Assembly: GCF_900188145.1 (NCBI RefSeq)
Contig: NZ_FZOJ01000029.1
Coordinates: 1 to 59,677, forward strand
Length of the DNA: 59,677 nt
Source: Anaerovirgula multivorans
Lineage (GTDB): Bacteria > Bacillota > Clostridia > Peptostreptococcales > Natronincolaceae
Direction of reading: 5' to 3'
Below are positions 8,533-18,601 of this stretch, piece after piece. Each line of letters starts with the position of its first letter. The stretch's first letter is position 1. The translations under genes were made by a program, and so were the position numbers. Under the pieces are notes generated by a model. That model was not told where the DNA came from, ran no database searches, and saw only the letters and a program-made list of their open reading frames with translations.

Positions 8533-9250
8533 TTATCTCTCCCTCCTCTTCAAATTCTTCAAGCCCACTGAAATTATTTTCATCAAATTTCTTGGGCTTC
8601 ATCGCCGAAAGCTCACGTTTAATAATATATTCTTCATCATCAGGTCTTGGAAACTTAATATACCCATTGTTCATTTCTGGTCTCCAAAGTCTAGCTACTA
8701 GCTTATCTTTTCCAGTTTCATCTGGATAGTCAAAGCCATGAAACATAAGTCCAAAGGAAAGTGATCCATAATTGTCATAGGCTCCCTCCCCCTCTCCAAA
8801 ATTACATGGTTCCACATATGCTTGACACTCTCTAGTTCCTAAGAAGACATCTCGTCTCCCACCACGGTTGATCATTCTTTTTGCAACTATATAATGCTTA
8901 TTTTCATTTCTGTCCTTCTCTAAATTGGGTCGATTATAATTCCATTCAAAATGTGCCTTTACTTGATATTCAACATTTGTTAGATATGTGTAAATAGACA
9001 AGGTATTTCCTCCACTGAAATTGATGGGACGTACATTCTGGGATTGGGTTTTAATTAAATTAATAACCCTTACTTCATCAATAATCCATATTAATGTCGG
9101 TTTCCAGTATACACTTTCTAGTATTCCTTTAAGTGCTTGATATGTTGGTACTTGATATGAGAATTTTTCTCCTCCGATTCTATTAATAGGATCGCTAAAA
9201 AGGGCATACCGTCCACTAACTTTAAATTCAACACTGTTTTCTCTTTCCAA
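8516..9250 (-). CDS. cas5: CRISPR pre-crRNA endoribonuclease Cas5c (Cas5d)
   Basis: A 244-residue RAMP protein that in I-C replaces Cas6: it cuts pre-crRNA and stays bound to the 5' handle. The active-site set reported for Bacillus halodurans Cas5d (Tyr46, Lys116, His117) maps by position to Y48 (SVYWKP) and K118/H119 ([11 protein letters not shown]). The N-terminal [15 protein letters not shown] is typical. The start is TTG at 9250, fixed by GGAGG eight bases before it. The C-terminus has an acidic tail. It lies between cas3 (20-bp gap) and cas8c (17-bp overlap). Confidence 0.95.
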   Translation of the reverse strand: MERENSVEFKVSGRYALFSDPINRIGGEKFSYQVPTYQALKGILESVYWKPTLIWIIDEVRVINLIKTQSQNVRPINFSGGNTLSIYTYLTNVEYQVKAHFEWNYNRPNLEKDRNENKHYIVAKRMINRGGRRDVFLGTRECQAYVEPCNFGEGEGAYDNYGSLSFGLMFHGFDYPDETGKDKLVARLWRPEMNNGYIKFPRPDDEEYIIKRELSAMKPKKFDENNFSGLEEFEEEGEIIELDS

Positions 9251-9270
9251 TTGTCTCCCCTCCTCAATAA

Positions 9271-11667
9271 TTAATAATTATAAAATTCTATTGAAACACC
9301 TTCAAAGGTCACCCCCACATCATCTTTATAGAATTCATCCCTCAGTGCAAATATTACAGCATCTTTTAGTTTAATAATTGCGCCCATTTCTTCTAGTTTT
9401 CTTCTATCTGTTTCAAATAAATTTACTGAGTACTGCTGGGCTTCCTTTAAATATTGTTTTATTTCACTTAAGCTACATGAACCATTTATTAGTGTAATAA
9501 GTGTCTTACCTCTTTCATATGGTACCATGACGCTTGTTGTTTTCTGGTCAATCACCTGAAAGTAATCTCCCGCCGTTTTAAAGGCTTGTCTTAACATTAG
9601 CTTTGGATCATAATCGTTTCTGTTTCTAAAAGCAAGTACTGCCTCTTTATTACTTGATAGCAAGTCATACATTGATTTATCGTTATTTGGTTTTGGTAAT
9701 GTGTAATTCATTTCTACTCTTCTATCATGAAAATAATACTGATAATAGCTATTCAGAGCCTTTGGAGAAAGAAGATCATTATCAAAGTTATTGGGATTTT
9801 CTTTAAATTCATCAAGAACTCGCGCAGTGGCTTCTTGCCCCATTTTGATGTCCGCTAATTTATTGACACTTTCTCCCTCAATATTAACAATATAAACATC
9901 GCCGCAATTTTTTTCTCCATGACGATTACATCTCCCTGCTGCTTGAGCAATACTATCCAATCCAGCAAGGGAGCGAATAACACAACCAAAGGAAATATTA
10001 ACGCCAGCTTCTATTAATTGAGTGCTAATACAAATTACTCTCTGATGCCCTAGCTTTTTTTTCATATTTTGTAAAATCTTCATTCTATGAGAAGGACACA
10101 TATTTGTACTTAAGTGAAAAATACAATACTGCTTTTCTACTGCTAAATCTGTATTTGCTTTCTTTAACTCATTAAAAACTTCTTTTGCAGCCTTCTTAGT
10201 ATTCAAAATCACCAGTACGCTTTCTAGCTGATCCATCTTGTCTAAAACAAAGTCTTTTAGTAAAGCTACGCTATAGCCTCCAACAATCCTTTTATCAATC
10301 AAATCCACACGTTTAAATTCTTGAAATTTCTCCTGCATATTAGAAATTATATTAGGATTTTCACTTAGCTTTAATGGCATTTCTGTAGTTGCTAAAAGTG
10401 GCTGAGTTGCTGTGCAAAGTATAATCGTTGTATTACAAATATTTGAAAGGAAGTTCATTGCGCTATTGAACATATTTATGCACTTAATGGGAATGGTCTG
10501 AATTTCGTCAAATATAATAATTGAATTTGCAAGGTTATGCATTCGCCTAACGCTTTGTGTCCCACCACTAAATAAAGTGTCTAAAAACTGTATCATTGTA
10601 GTAAAAATAATAGGACTATCCCAACGTTCGGTTAAAAGCTTGTACTCTTCTTGTTGATTGTCAATTACAAGGTTTGAATGATGCTCCAGAATGATATCTT
10701 CTCGTCCTAAAATATCTTTTATATCCTTAGCATTTTGATCGATAATGGTAGTATAGGGAATAATATAAAAAATTCTATCCTTACTAAATTTCTTTGCATG
10801 TTCTAAAGCATATCTCAAACTGGAAAGTGTTTTACCGCCTCCTGTTGGCACTGATAATTGATATACTCCTGGGCTCTTTTCTCCAAAGTTCTTACATGCT
10901 ATGGATACTTCTTCCCTCAACAAATCTATTCTAGTTAATTTAGGATAGTTTTTTAGCTTAGTTTCTAGCACATCTGCAAGCTCATTCCATAAAGCTGATT
11001 TATCAACATTTTGCTCTGGTTCCCTATCTTCCATAAATAAATATGTATCGTATCTATCTGCATCAATCACACAACTAAAAAGGTATTTTGCTAGCATTCC
11101 AGCTGCAAACTGTCCAAATTTAGCAGATTGACCTATCTTGTTAATTTTAAGCAGAACCTCTCTTATCTCTTTCTTTGAATTAGAGAGTAGAGTATTAATG
11201 TCGTTCATTTCTGAACATCCTGACTTAAAATTAGATAATGCTTCATCGAAAAAAAAATCTTTATCTTTATTCATCCTGTCAGTAAATCTATCCATGCCAT
11301 CTAACTCTAAGCAATCGATCAATCCACCATGATGTGAACAAATGGATAATGAAATAATTTGTGCTGCAAGTCTTTGGTATGGATCTTTTGCATCATAAAA
11401 GTTATCATATATATATTTTGCACCTGCTGTAGAGTGGTCAATTGAGCCCCTAAGGGATTTGTCACCAGGGTTTAGTGAGCTGTAATGTATATAAGAATCA
11501 AATTTGTTTGTTAGCTTTCCCATATCATGAAGTAGGCCTATTAACTCTCCTGTTACACCAAGAGAAATTTTTCCACCATATTCCATGGATAGTTTAGAAA
11601 CATTATATAAATGTTCCTTAACACTTTGTTCCTTTAGAGTGTTTTGATTAATATGTGCGCAAAACAT
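9271..11667 (-). CDS. cas3: CRISPR-associated helicase-nuclease Cas3
   Basis: A 798-residue effector that unwinds and degrades target DNA after Cascade binding. The N-terminal HD nuclease shows H47/D48 in GLLHDMGKL, a paired histidine at 112-113 (CSHHGG) and D202 (VIDADRYD). The helicase core shows Walker A PTGGGKT (274-280), a DEIQ box (387-390), TATQPLL, and [10 protein letters not shown] motif VI. The length is normal for a fused HD-helicase. AAGGAG precedes the ATG at 11667. It is the first gene of the seven-gene cas operon; the promoter must lie in the 350-bp gap to larC, but no clear boxes are seen. Confidence 0.97.
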   Translation of the reverse strand: MFCAHINQNTLKEQSVKEHLYNVSKLSMEYGGKISLGVTGELIGLLHDMGKLTNKFDSYIHYSSLNPGDKSLRGSIDHSTAGAKYIYDNFYDAKDPYQRLAAQIISLSICSHHGGLIDCLELDGMDRFTDRMNKDKDFFFDEALSNFKSGCSEMNDINTLLSNSKKEIREVLLKINKIGQSAKFGQFAAGMLAKYLFSCVIDADRYDTYLFMEDREPEQNVDKSALWNELADVLETKLKNYPKLTRIDLLREEVSIACKNFGEKSPGVYQLSVPTGGGKTLSSLRYALEHAKKFSKDRIFYIIPYTTIIDQNAKDIKDILGREDIILEHHSNLVIDNQQEEYKLLTERWDSPIIFTTMIQFLDTLFSGGTQSVRRMHNLANSIIIFDEIQTIPIKCINMFNSAMNFLSNICNTTIILCTATQPLLATTEMPLKLSENPNIISNMQEKFQEFKRVDLIDKRIVGGYSVALLKDFVLDKMDQLESVLVILNTKKAAKEVFNELKKANTDLAVEKQYCIFHLSTNMCPSHRMKILQNMKKKLGHQRVICISTQLIEAGVNISFGCVIRSLAGLDSIAQAAGRCNRHGEKNCGDVYIVNIEGESVNKLADIKMGQEATARVLDEFKENPNNFDNDLLSPKALNSYYQYYFHDRRVEMNYTLPKPNNDKSMYDLLSSNKEAVLAFRNRNDYDPKLMLRQAFKTAGDYFQVIDQKTTSVMVPYERGKTLITLINGSCSLSEIKQYLKEAQQYSVNLFETDRRKLEEMGAIIKLKDAVIFALRDEFYKDDVGVTFEGVSIEFYNY

Positions 11668-12020
11668 TTAATCACTCCTTATTTTTTTGTAATTTGGACC
11701 CTTTCACACTCTCACGACTAGTTAACAACTTCATCTTTTGGCTTATAAGACCCTCTTCACTAGTCTTTCATTTGTTACTCTATTCCACAAAAAATAACAA
11801 ACCCCTTTGTCTAAAAATAGGTTATTTTGTCGATTTTCTTCGTTTTTCTATAGATTACAACAAAAATGTAGAGCACTACCTTTGTTTCTAATTTGAAGAT
11901 CATACAAAAAACAATCAATCATTTTCATATCTTTTATTAATATAGTATAATAAGAAAATACTATTAAAAAATATCATTTTTCATAAACTAAACTTTATAG
12001 CTACAGGAGGTGTTTTTCTC
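11668..12020. promoter_or_regulatory. Divergent cas/lar gap, with a weak larC promoter
   Basis: A 353-bp AT-rich gap between cas3 (leftward) and larC (rightward) with no gene. For larC a TATAAT box at 11946-11951 follows a weak -35 (TTTCAT, 11923-11928) at 17 bp, and AGGAGGTG precedes the larC ATG. No convincing cas promoter, operator or riboswitch was found. Confidence 0.4.
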
Positions 12021-13325
12021 ATGAAAATCCTATATTACGACTGTTTTTCTGGCATTAGTGGCGATATGAATCTTGGCGCCATGATTGATCTCGGCGTAAA
12101 TGAAGGGGATTTGCGAAGAGAGTTACGGAAGCTACATTTACATAATGAATTTGAATTAGAAGTTACTAGAGACGAAAGAAAAGGGATCACAGGTACAAAG
12201 GTTGATGTAAAGCTATTACATGACCAGCATAAAAATCATCATAAAAAAGAGTCCCATTCTCATAACCATCTTCATACACATGACGGCGAACACTGTCATC
12301 ATGACAGGCATGATCATCATCACCACGAAGAAGACCATCATCATCATCACCACCATCACAGAAACCTCCATGACATAGAAACGATTATTTCTAACAGCCA
12401 TTTAAGCAACTCCGTAAAGGAATTAAGCTTAAAAATGTTTATGGAGGTCGCTAAAGCAGAGGCAAAAATCCATGGTAAGCCTATAGAAGAAGTACACTTC
12501 CATGAGGTAGGTGCGGTGGATTCTATTGTTGATATCATAGGAGCCGCTATATGTTATGATATCTTAAAGGTGGACAAGGTGATTTTTTCTCCTATCACAG
12601 TGGGAAGCGGCTTTGTAGATTGTGCTCATGGTAGATTTCCTGTTCCTGCTCCTGCTACGACTGAGATTTTAAAAGGAGTTCCTATCACTTCAGGAGAGAT
12701 CCAAAAGGAAATGACTACTCCCACTGGAGCTGTTATCGCTAAAGTGTTGGGAGAAGAATTTACTTCTGATAAGAACTTCACTATTACAAAAGTTGGTTAT
12801 GGTATCGGCCACAGGGATAATATGATCCCTAATGTATTGAGGGTATTTCTTGGGGAAACTAACCACCAGCATAAAGAAAAGGCAAAAATGATAGAGTGCA
12901 ACATTGATGATATGAATCCAGAATTATATCAGTATGTGATGAATAAATTGTTGGAGAAAGGTGCTATGGATGTATATCTTACACCTATTACCATGAAAAA
13001 GAGTAGGCCTGCTATGAAGTTTAGTGTTCTATGTAGCCATGAATTAGCAGATTCTCTTACAAACATTTTATTTCAAGAAACTACTACCTTAGGCATTCGA
13101 AGCTATGATGTAGATAAAGCTATGATGGGTAGAAAAATAGTAAACATTGATAGTCCGTATGGTTCAGTTAGAATCAAGCTGGCTCTGTTAAATGGAGAAA
13201 TTGTTAAGTGGAAGCCTGAGTATGAGGATTGTAAAGTGATTGCAGAAAACCATAATATTCCCATCTATCAGGTGTATCATACCGTTCAACAGCTGTATCT
13301 TCATGAAGATTCTAAGGATGTTTAA
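12021..13325 (+). CDS. larC: Nickel-pincer cofactor synthesis: nickel insertase LarC
   Basis: A 434-residue CTP-dependent cyclometallase that inserts nickel into the dithiolated pyridinium precursor made by LarB and LarE. The start KILYYDCFSGISGDMNLGAM is diagnostic. Residues about 70-114 are a remarkable histidine tract (HHEEDHHHHHHHHRNLHD), likely a nickel store. EEVHFHEVGAVDSIVDIIGA and the C-terminal domain (IECNIDDMNPELYQYVMNKL) are in one continuous frame, whereas the Lactiplantibacillus gene needs a frameshift to join LarC1 and LarC2. AGGAGGTG precedes the ATG. larE and larB follow. Confidence 0.95.
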   Translation: MKILYYDCFSGISGDMNLGAMIDLGVNEGDLRRELRKLHLHNEFELEVTRDERKGITGTKVDVKLLHDQHKNHHKKESHSHNHLHTHDGEHCHHDRHDHHHHEEDHHHHHHHHRNLHDIETIISNSHLSNSVKELSLKMFMEVAKAEAKIHGKPIEEVHFHEVGAVDSIVDIIGAAICYDILKVDKVIFSPITVGSGFVDCAHGRFPVPAPATTEILKGVPITSGEIQKEMTTPTGAVIAKVLGEEFTSDKNFTITKVGYGIGHRDNMIPNVLRVFLGETNHQHKEKAKMIECNIDDMNPELYQYVMNKLLEKGAMDVYLTPITMKKSRPAMKFSVLCSHELADSLTNILFQETTTLGIRSYDVDKAMMGRKIVNIDSPYGSVRIKLALLNGEIVKWKPEYEDCKVIAENHNIPIYQVYHTVQQLYLHEDSKDV

Positions 13326-13367
13326 TATTATATACACCAAGATTTGGGGACACACCAGTGATAGACC

Positions 13368-13424
13368 GTCGCAGATTTTCCTCAAATCTCTATCTCCATA
13401 GAGATTCACAGGATTTTTAGCGAC
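13368..13424 (+). ncRNA. Possible structured RNA between larC and larE
   Basis: The 126-bp larC-larE gap holds a perfect 9-bp hairpin (AATCTCTAT at 13385-13393, ATAGAGATT at 13398-13406) enclosed by complementary GTCGC (13368-13372) and GCGAC (13420-13424). No U-run follows, so it is not an obvious terminator. It might be a processing site or a regulatory element. I do not recognise a known riboswitch class. Confidence 0.3.
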
Positions 13425-13451
13425 AATTTTATAATCTAAGGGGGCATAAAC

Positions 13452-14252
13452 ATGGAATTACCTAAAAAATATAATAGACTTTTAGAGCATATCAAGTCCT
13501 TGGAGAGCGTAGTCATCGCCTTTTCTGGAGGAGTAGATAGCACCTTTTTACTGAAGGCTGCAAAGGAAGCTATAGGAGATCGGGTTATTGCATTAACCAT
13601 TCATGCACCCTTCCATCTCCAATGGGAAATAGAAGAAACAAAGGAACTGACTAAGGAATTAAGCATAAAGCATGTGATCCTTGAGCATACAGAAATTATT
13701 CCTGAGATAAAGAACAACCCTAGTGATCGATGTTATCTTTGTAAAAAAGCTGTCTTCCAAGGGATTTTAGATTTTGCTAAGGAAAATGGTTATAATTATG
13801 TTGCTGACGGTACCAACTTTGATGATACAAAAGATTACCGTCCAGGCATGAAGGCCTTGAAGGAATTGCAGGTAGTCAGTCCACTATTGGAAGCTGGCTT
13901 TACGAAGAATGAGATCAGAAGTATGTCCAAGGAACTAGGACTACCTACCTGGAATAAACCTGCCTATGCCTGTATATTGACTAGAATACAATATGGCCAG
14001 GAAATTACAAAGGAAGATTTACAGAAAATAGAATTAGCTGAGAAATATATGATCGACCTAGGATTCCCCATTGTTAGGGTTCGTCTTCACGACCAACTGG
14101 CTAGAATCGAAGTAGCCCCAGATAGATTAAAGGATTTAATGACGGAAAATATGATTCAAAAGATTGCCAAGGACTTCAAAAAAATAGGCTTTCAATATGT
14201 TACTGTGGATTTAGAAGGTTATAGAACTGGAAGTCAAAACGAGGTGTTATAA
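13452..14252 (+). CDS. larE: Nickel-pincer cofactor synthesis: sulfur transferase LarE
   Basis: A 266-residue PP-loop ATPase that adenylates the carboxylates of the LarB product and replaces them with sulfur. The PP-loop is FSGGVDSTFLL (residues 24-34). The active cysteine of the family (Cys176 in Lactiplantibacillus) corresponds to C174 in NKPAYACILTR. Here a C94-x2-C97 pair (SDRCYLCKK) is also present. Three cysteines are the set used by LarE forms that hold a [4Fe-4S] cluster and can take sulfur catalytically rather than sacrifice their own cysteine. It directly abuts larB. Confidence 0.93.
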   Translation: MELPKKYNRLLEHIKSLESVVIAFSGGVDSTFLLKAAKEAIGDRVIALTIHAPFHLQWEIEETKELTKELSIKHVILEHTEIIPEIKNNPSDRCYLCKKAVFQGILDFAKENGYNYVADGTNFDDTKDYRPGMKALKELQVVSPLLEAGFTKNEIRSMSKELGLPTWNKPAYACILTRIQYGQEITKEDLQKIELAEKYMIDLGFPIVRVRLHDQLARIEVAPDRLKDLMTENMIQKIAKDFKKIGFQYVTVDLEGYRTGSQNEVL

Positions 14253-14999
14253 ATGAAGGTTGAAGCAATTGAAAAGCTTCTAATAGATGTAAAAGAAAAT
14301 AAAGTAGATATAGCGGAGGCCTTGTCCACTTTAAAGCAGCTTCCCTATCAAGATTTAGGTTTTGCAAAAATTGATCATCATAGGGAGCTAAGACAGGGAT
14401 ATCCAGAGGTAATCTACTGCAGCGGTAAAACCATAGACCAGATTGTACATATAATAGAAATTATGATCCATCGAGGCAGCAATGTTTTGGGCACCAGAGC
14501 TACAGAGGAAATGTTTGAAGCTGTGAAAAAACAGTTTCCTATGGCTGCTTACAATCAATCTGCAAGAACCATTACCATTGTACAAAAAGAAATTGAACCA
14601 TCTAAAGGATATATTGCCGTTGTTACTGGAGGTACTTCTGATATGCCTGTTGCAGAGGAAGCGGCGGTAACGGCAGAGATATTAGGCAACAAAGTAGAAA
14701 GGATTTATGATGTAGGGGTTGCTGGTATTCATCGATTGTTTTCCAAGCTGGAGATTATCACCAACGCTAGGGTTGTAATCGCTGTTGCTGGTATGGAGGG
14801 AGCATTGGCCAGCGTGGTGGGAGGTCTTGTAGATAAACCTGTCATCGCAGTTCCTACCAGCGTCGGTTATGGGGCAAACTTTGGAGGCTTAGCTGCCTTG
14901 CTTTCCATGCTAAACAGTTGTGCCAGCGGTACTGCTGTTGTCAATATAGACAATGGCTTTGGTGCTGGCTATATGGCTAGTATGATTAACAAACTTTAG
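14253..14999 (+). CDS. larB: Nickel-pincer cofactor synthesis: carboxylase/hydrolase LarB
   Basis: A 248-residue enzyme related to PurE that carboxylates the pyridinium ring of nicotinic acid adenine dinucleotide and hydrolyses its phosphoanhydride, the first step of the pathway. The PurE-like core is clear: [45 protein letters not shown], and [19 protein letters not shown]. The N-terminal [20 protein letters not shown] fits the family. The ATG immediately follows the larE stop, so the genes are co-translated. No larA follows within the window. Confidence 0.94.
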   Translation: MKVEAIEKLLIDVKENKVDIAEALSTLKQLPYQDLGFAKIDHHRELRQGYPEVIYCSGKTIDQIVHIIEIMIHRGSNVLGTRATEEMFEAVKKQFPMAAYNQSARTITIVQKEIEPSKGYIAVVTGGTSDMPVAEEAAVTAEILGNKVERIYDVGVAGIHRLFSKLEIITNARVVIAVAGMEGALASVVGGLVDKPVIAVPTSVGYGANFGGLAALLSMLNSCASGTAVVNIDNGFGAGYMASMINKL

Positions 15000-15085
15000 A
15001 TGTTGCTAAAGAATCTACAATAGGGTATACTTTTATCTATGTGTATTTGAACAAATTGAACTCACATATAGAAAGGAAGATATAC

Positions 15086-16180
15086 ATGAAGCTAGGCATT
15101 GTTGGATTGCCTAATGTAGGAAAAAGTACATTATTTAATGCAATTACTCAAGCAGGAGCAGAATCTGCTAACTATCCCTTCTGCACCATTGAACCTAATG
15201 TAGGGGTAGTTGCCGTACCTGATGAACGGTTAAAGTTTTTAAAAGACCTATACCAATCTGAAAAGCTCATTCCTGCGGCTATTGAATTCTATGATATTGC
15301 TGGACTGGTTCGAGGAGCCAGTAAGGGAGAAGGCTTAGGAAATAAATTCCTATCTCACATTCGAGAGGTTGCCTCTATTCTTCAAGTGGTTCGATGCTTT
15401 GAAGATGGCAATATCACCCATGTTGAAGGAAGTGTTAATCCTTTAAGAGACATTGAAACCATTAATTTAGAATTGATTTTCTCAGATCTTGAAATGGTGG
15501 AAAGAAGAATACAAAAGACTGAGAAATTGGCGAAAGCCGATAAAAGTCTCCTTGTTGAATTAAAATTGCTTAAAAGATTACAAGCTGCTTTTGAAGAAGG
15601 CTTATCTGCCCGTGGCCTAGAATACAGTGAAGAAGAGCAGGAATTACTAAAAACCTTTGGCCTTCTCTCCATGAAACCCATCATTTATGTTGCCAACGTT
15701 GCAGAAAATGAGGTTGCTGATGAGGGTGCAAATAATCCTCATGTTCAAAAATTAAGAGAATTTGCAAAGACAGAAGATGCGGAAGTTGTTGTGATCTGTG
15801 CTAAGATTGAAGCTGAAATTGCAGAATTAGATGAAGACGAAAAGGCCATGTTTTTAGAAGAGTTAGGTTTAAAACAGTCAGGGTTAGACCAGCTGGTAAA
15901 AGCTTCCTACTCTCTTTTAGGTTTAATCAGTTACCTAACAGCTGGACCTAAAGAGATAAGGGCTTGGACCATTAAAAGGGGCACAAAAGCACCTCAAGCT
16001 GCTGGTAAAATCCATACCGACTTTGAAAAAGGCTTTATTCGAGCTGAAGTAGTTGCCTACGATGATCTTGTAAGCTGTGGTAGCCATACTACTGCTAAAG
16101 AAAAAGGGCTTGTAAGATTAGAAGGCAAGGAATATATCGTTAAAGATGGAGATATTATTAACTTTAGATTCAATGTCTAG
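15086..16180 (+). CDS. ychF: Redox-responsive ATPase/GTPase YchF (OLA1-type)
   Basis: A 364-residue ribosome-associated P-loop NTPase, usually preferring ATP. N-terminal G domain: G1 [11 protein letters not shown], switch [22 protein letters not shown], the NxxE-type G4 (ANVAENE). A helical insert follows, then the C-terminal TGS domain ending [13 protein letters not shown]. The start at 15086 is chosen because AGAAAGGAAG precedes it and the length then equals the family norm; an upstream in-frame ATG at 15041 would add an unusual 15-residue tail. This is the canonical copy of two adjacent YchF-type genes. Confidence 0.95.
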   Translation: MKLGIVGLPNVGKSTLFNAITQAGAESANYPFCTIEPNVGVVAVPDERLKFLKDLYQSEKLIPAAIEFYDIAGLVRGASKGEGLGNKFLSHIREVASILQVVRCFEDGNITHVEGSVNPLRDIETINLELIFSDLEMVERRIQKTEKLAKADKSLLVELKLLKRLQAAFEEGLSARGLEYSEEEQELLKTFGLLSMKPIIYVANVAENEVADEGANNPHVQKLREFAKTEDAEVVVICAKIEAEIAELDEDEKAMFLEELGLKQSGLDQLVKASYSLLGLISYLTAGPKEIRAWTIKRGTKAPQAAGKIHTDFEKGFIRAEVVAYDDLVSCGSHTTAKEKGLVRLEGKEYIVKDGDIINFRFNV

Positions 16181-16223
16181 AAAAAAGTTGTGGATTTATG
16201 AGTTGGTATTAATGAATATAAAC

Positions 16224-16276
16224 AAGAAGTAGTTAAGGTCTGATGAAAGGTCAGTCTTTGATTACTTCTTTTTTAT
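16224..16276 (+). terminator. Intrinsic terminator after ychF
   Basis: A long stem of about 20 bp, with several G-U pairs, is formed by 16224-16243 and 16251-16270 around a 7-nt loop. It is followed by a T-run (CTTCTTTTTTATT). Confidence 0.7.
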
Positions 16277-16311
16277 TGGCTATCATCAGCGTTAACTTAA
16301 TCCATCATTCC

Positions 16312-16401
16312 GTCATACTGATCAAAACGAAACGAAGTCGAAGTATCTTAGATACATAAAGACTACACTCAATAAGATCCTTCCCTAGTCCTCAGGATGA
16401 C
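16312..16401. repeat. Palindromic intergenic repeat fragment
   Basis: The ends GTCATACTGA (16312-16321) and TCAGGATGAC (16392-16401) are inverted repeats with 9 of 10 matches. The interior carries CGAAACGAAGTCGAAGTATC and AAGATCCTTCCCTAG, the style of a dispersed palindromic repeat common in Clostridia. It has no coding capacity. Only one copy is in this window, so its status as a genome-wide family is inferred from its look. Confidence 0.45.
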
Positions 16402-16515
16402 ATTTTAAGAATCTTCAATGAATTATAACCTTTACATTTTGAGAGCATACTTGCTATAATAAAGTATATTGAAATGGTAAAATATGATAATTAAAATAGA
16501 AAGGAATTGAAATCT

Positions 16516-17604
16516 ATGAAAATTGGATTAGTAGGATTACCCACGGTAGGTAAAACCACTTTGTTTAACCTATTAACAGGTCAAAACATAGAGATATCAG
16601 GTTTTTCTACAGGAAAGGTTGAATCAAATGTTGGCATTGCTAAAATCCCTGATAAAAGAATCGACTTTTTAACCAATATGTACAAGCCCAAAAAGGTAAC
16701 CCCTGCTACGATTGAAGTAATTGATGTGCCAGGGCTAGTTAGCGGTTCCAGTGCTGGAAAAGGTGTAGGTAATCAATTTTTAGATGCAATTCGCAAGGTA
16801 GATGTTTTAGTACATATCGTTCGGGTTTTTGAAAACGATGCTGTCATCCATGCAGATGGTGATGTAAACCCTATGAGAGATATAGAAACCATTAACATGG
16901 AACTATTGTTTTCAGATTTAGGTGTCATTGAAAATCGTATCAAACGTATCCAAACAGGAAAGAAAGTCACAAAGGAAAACTTAGAGGAATTAGAAGTACT
17001 AAAGAAGTGTCAAGCAGGCTTAGAGGAAGGCTTATTGATTCACAATATAGACTTAAGTGATGATGAAAAGGAACTTTTAAAAACCTTTGGCTTCCTGTCA
17101 GAAAAACCTATGATTCTTGTAACCAATATTGATGAAGCTCAACTAACCTCCGGGGACTATGCTGCTAAAACCTCCATCATAGACTACTCAAAGGAAAGAA
17201 ATGTGCCATTTATTGAGATATCTGCTCAGTCAGAGCTAGAAATCAATCAATTAGATGAAGAGGACAAAGCATTATTTATGGAGGAGCTAGGCATTACAGA
17301 TCCTGGTATTGATAAATTGGCTCAAACCGCCTACGACTATTTAGGTCTAATCTCCTTTCTTACATCTGGTGAAGACGAAGTAAGAGCATGGCCTATCAGA
17401 AAAAATACACCTGCTAAGAAAGCAGCTGGTAAAATTCACTCCGATATAGAAAAGGGCTTTATTCGTGCAGAAGTTACCGCCTTTAAGGACTTAGAAGAAT
17501 TAGGTTCTGTTGCAAAGGTTAAAGAAAAGGGGCTAGCACGTCTAGAGGGCAAAGAATATATTGTACAGGATGGAGATATTATTAACTTTAGGTTTAATGT
17601 GTAA
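16516..17604 (+). CDS. Second, diverged YchF-type GTPase/ATPase
   Basis: 362 residues, full length, clearly paralogous to the preceding ychF: G1 GLPTVGKTTLF, IETINMELLFSDL, the helical insert, and a TGS domain ending [13 protein letters not shown]. Switch II differs: DVPGLVSGSSAGKGVGNQFL in place of the family's GASKGEGLG. The nucleotide-binding start is GLPTVGKT rather than the near-universal GLPNVGKS. The ATG at 16516 follows AAGGAA; a TTG at 16507 is less likely. Its own terminator follows. A specialised role is inferred from these changes and from the presence of a normal copy next door. Confidence 0.9.
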   Translation: MKIGLVGLPTVGKTTLFNLLTGQNIEISGFSTGKVESNVGIAKIPDKRIDFLTNMYKPKKVTPATIEVIDVPGLVSGSSAGKGVGNQFLDAIRKVDVLVHIVRVFENDAVIHADGDVNPMRDIETINMELLFSDLGVIENRIKRIQTGKKVTKENLEELEVLKKCQAGLEEGLLIHNIDLSDDEKELLKTFGFLSEKPMILVTNIDEAQLTSGDYAAKTSIIDYSKERNVPFIEISAQSELEINQLDEEDKALFMEELGITDPGIDKLAQTAYDYLGLISFLTSGEDEVRAWPIRKNTPAKKAAGKIHSDIEKGFIRAEVTAFKDLEELGSVAKVKEKGLARLEGKEYIVQDGDIINFRFNV

Positions 17605-17612
17605 AATACTAA

Positions 17613-17648
17613 AAAGCAATGATTCACTAATAAATCATTGCTTTTTTC
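17613..17648 (+). terminator. Intrinsic terminator after the second YchF gene
   Basis: A perfect stem AAGCAATGATT / AATCATTGCTT around CACTAAT, followed by a run of T (TTTTTTC). It stands just after the stop codon at 17604. Confidence 0.85.
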
Positions 17649-17661
17649 TTGAATTAGCTCT

Positions 17662-17799
17662 CTATTGAAGTTCTAAGCTTACCTTTTCTTTTGGTTTTCT
17701 TAGTCTATTGATTAGCGTAAATAAAAACATAAGTACTACAGACCCAGTAATGGTAGCCATACCTCCTGCTATATCGTAGTAGCTATATGCTATAGTAAC
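17662..17799 (-). pseudogene. C-terminal remnant of a membrane transporter
   Basis: A 45-codon frame on the minus strand, overlapping the end of the nitroreductase gene, reads SYYDIAGGMATITGSVVLMF and then LFTLINRLRKPKEKVSLELQ before a stop at 17662-17664. A hydrophobic helix followed by a basic, charged tail is what the last membrane segment and C-terminus of an MFS-type transporter look like. It has no upstream start and is preceded by stops. It is best read as the 3' end of a deleted transporter gene; the exact family is uncertain. Confidence 0.45.
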
Positions 17800-18601
17800 C
17801 TATTAATTCATAATCCTCTGGAATATGATATCTTTTTCCCATCACTTCCTCTACATCCAATCTCCATTTACCTATAATCCCCTCTTCATGAGATGCTTTT
17901 TCAAAGTATAGCATAACGATTCCTGCATCTATTTTCATGCTTTTCTGTTGTTCTTTATTTACTACAAGAAATACTTTTTCCTTATCTATAATAAAACGCC
18001 ATGGCTGTTTATTCCCCCAAGATGGAGCAAATTTTGTATAGTAAAAGATATTGGTCAATCCACGGGAATCTAAGTACTCAACGCTGCAAGAGTTTTCCCA
18101 GTTCTGCAAATAAACGATATCTTCTACGCCCATCCTACCACTTTTCGGTGATATATCTGTCTTAAAAATCCCACTATAAGGGTGTCCAATTGCTATAAGA
18201 GCAGTAACTACTTCATCTTCTTCCAGGTCTAATTTTTTTTTCAATTCCACGTCATCTTCCATACTTAACCAACAGGTTCCTAGTCCAAACTCCCAAGCCT
18301 TTAAACGTATCCATTCCATGATATAACCGCTATTTTCCTGGAAATTAGGATAAGGTTTTGATACTATTGCTAAATAATGAGGTGCTTCTATCATTTTACC
18401 GTAATATCCGGCCTTTCCAGACAATTCACTATAAACCTCTTTCCCATTTTTGATGAATACTATGGATGCCCCTTGACTTTTTACAATACCTCTTGTTTCA
18501 TTCCCAGCCTCTATAACTTTTTGAATTAAACTACTATCCACCGGTTCCTTTTTATAATCCCGTACTGTTTTCATTTCCTCAACTAAGCTTATAAATTTCA
18601 T
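17783..18601 (-). CDS. Nitroreductase-family flavoprotein
   Basis: 272 residues, two tandem nitroreductase-like halves. The first has the family opening (TVRDYKKEPVDSSLIQKVIE), SGYIMEWIRLKAWEFGLGTC and ALIAIGHPYSG. The second has a basic-Trp binding loop (FAPSWGNKQPWRFIIDKEK) and a final acidic segment. Such proteins bind FMN and reduce nitro compounds, quinones or similar acceptors with NAD(P)H; the physiological substrate is unknown. GGGAG precedes the ATG at 18601. It stands alone: a large hairpin region separates it from sbcC upstream, and a transporter relic lies downstream. Confidence 0.82.
   Translation of the reverse strand: MKFISLVEEMKTVRDYKKEPVDSSLIQKVIEAGNETRGIVKSQGASIVFIKNGKEVYSELSGKAGYYGKMIEAPHYLAIVSKPYPNFQENSGYIMEWIRLKAWEFGLGTCWLSMEDDVELKKKLDLEEDEVVTALIAIGHPYSGIFKTDISPKSGRMGVEDIVYLQNWENSCSVEYLDSRGLTNIFYYTKFAPSWGNKQPWRFIIDKEKVFLVVNKEQQKSMKIDAGIVMLYFEKASHEEGIIGKWRLDVEEVMGKRYHIPEDYELIGYYSI

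Noticed and set aside
12216..12401. Minus-strand frame rich in Met and Val opposite larC
   Set aside because: It is the antisense of the histidine tract (CAT codons read as ATG) and has no ribosome site.
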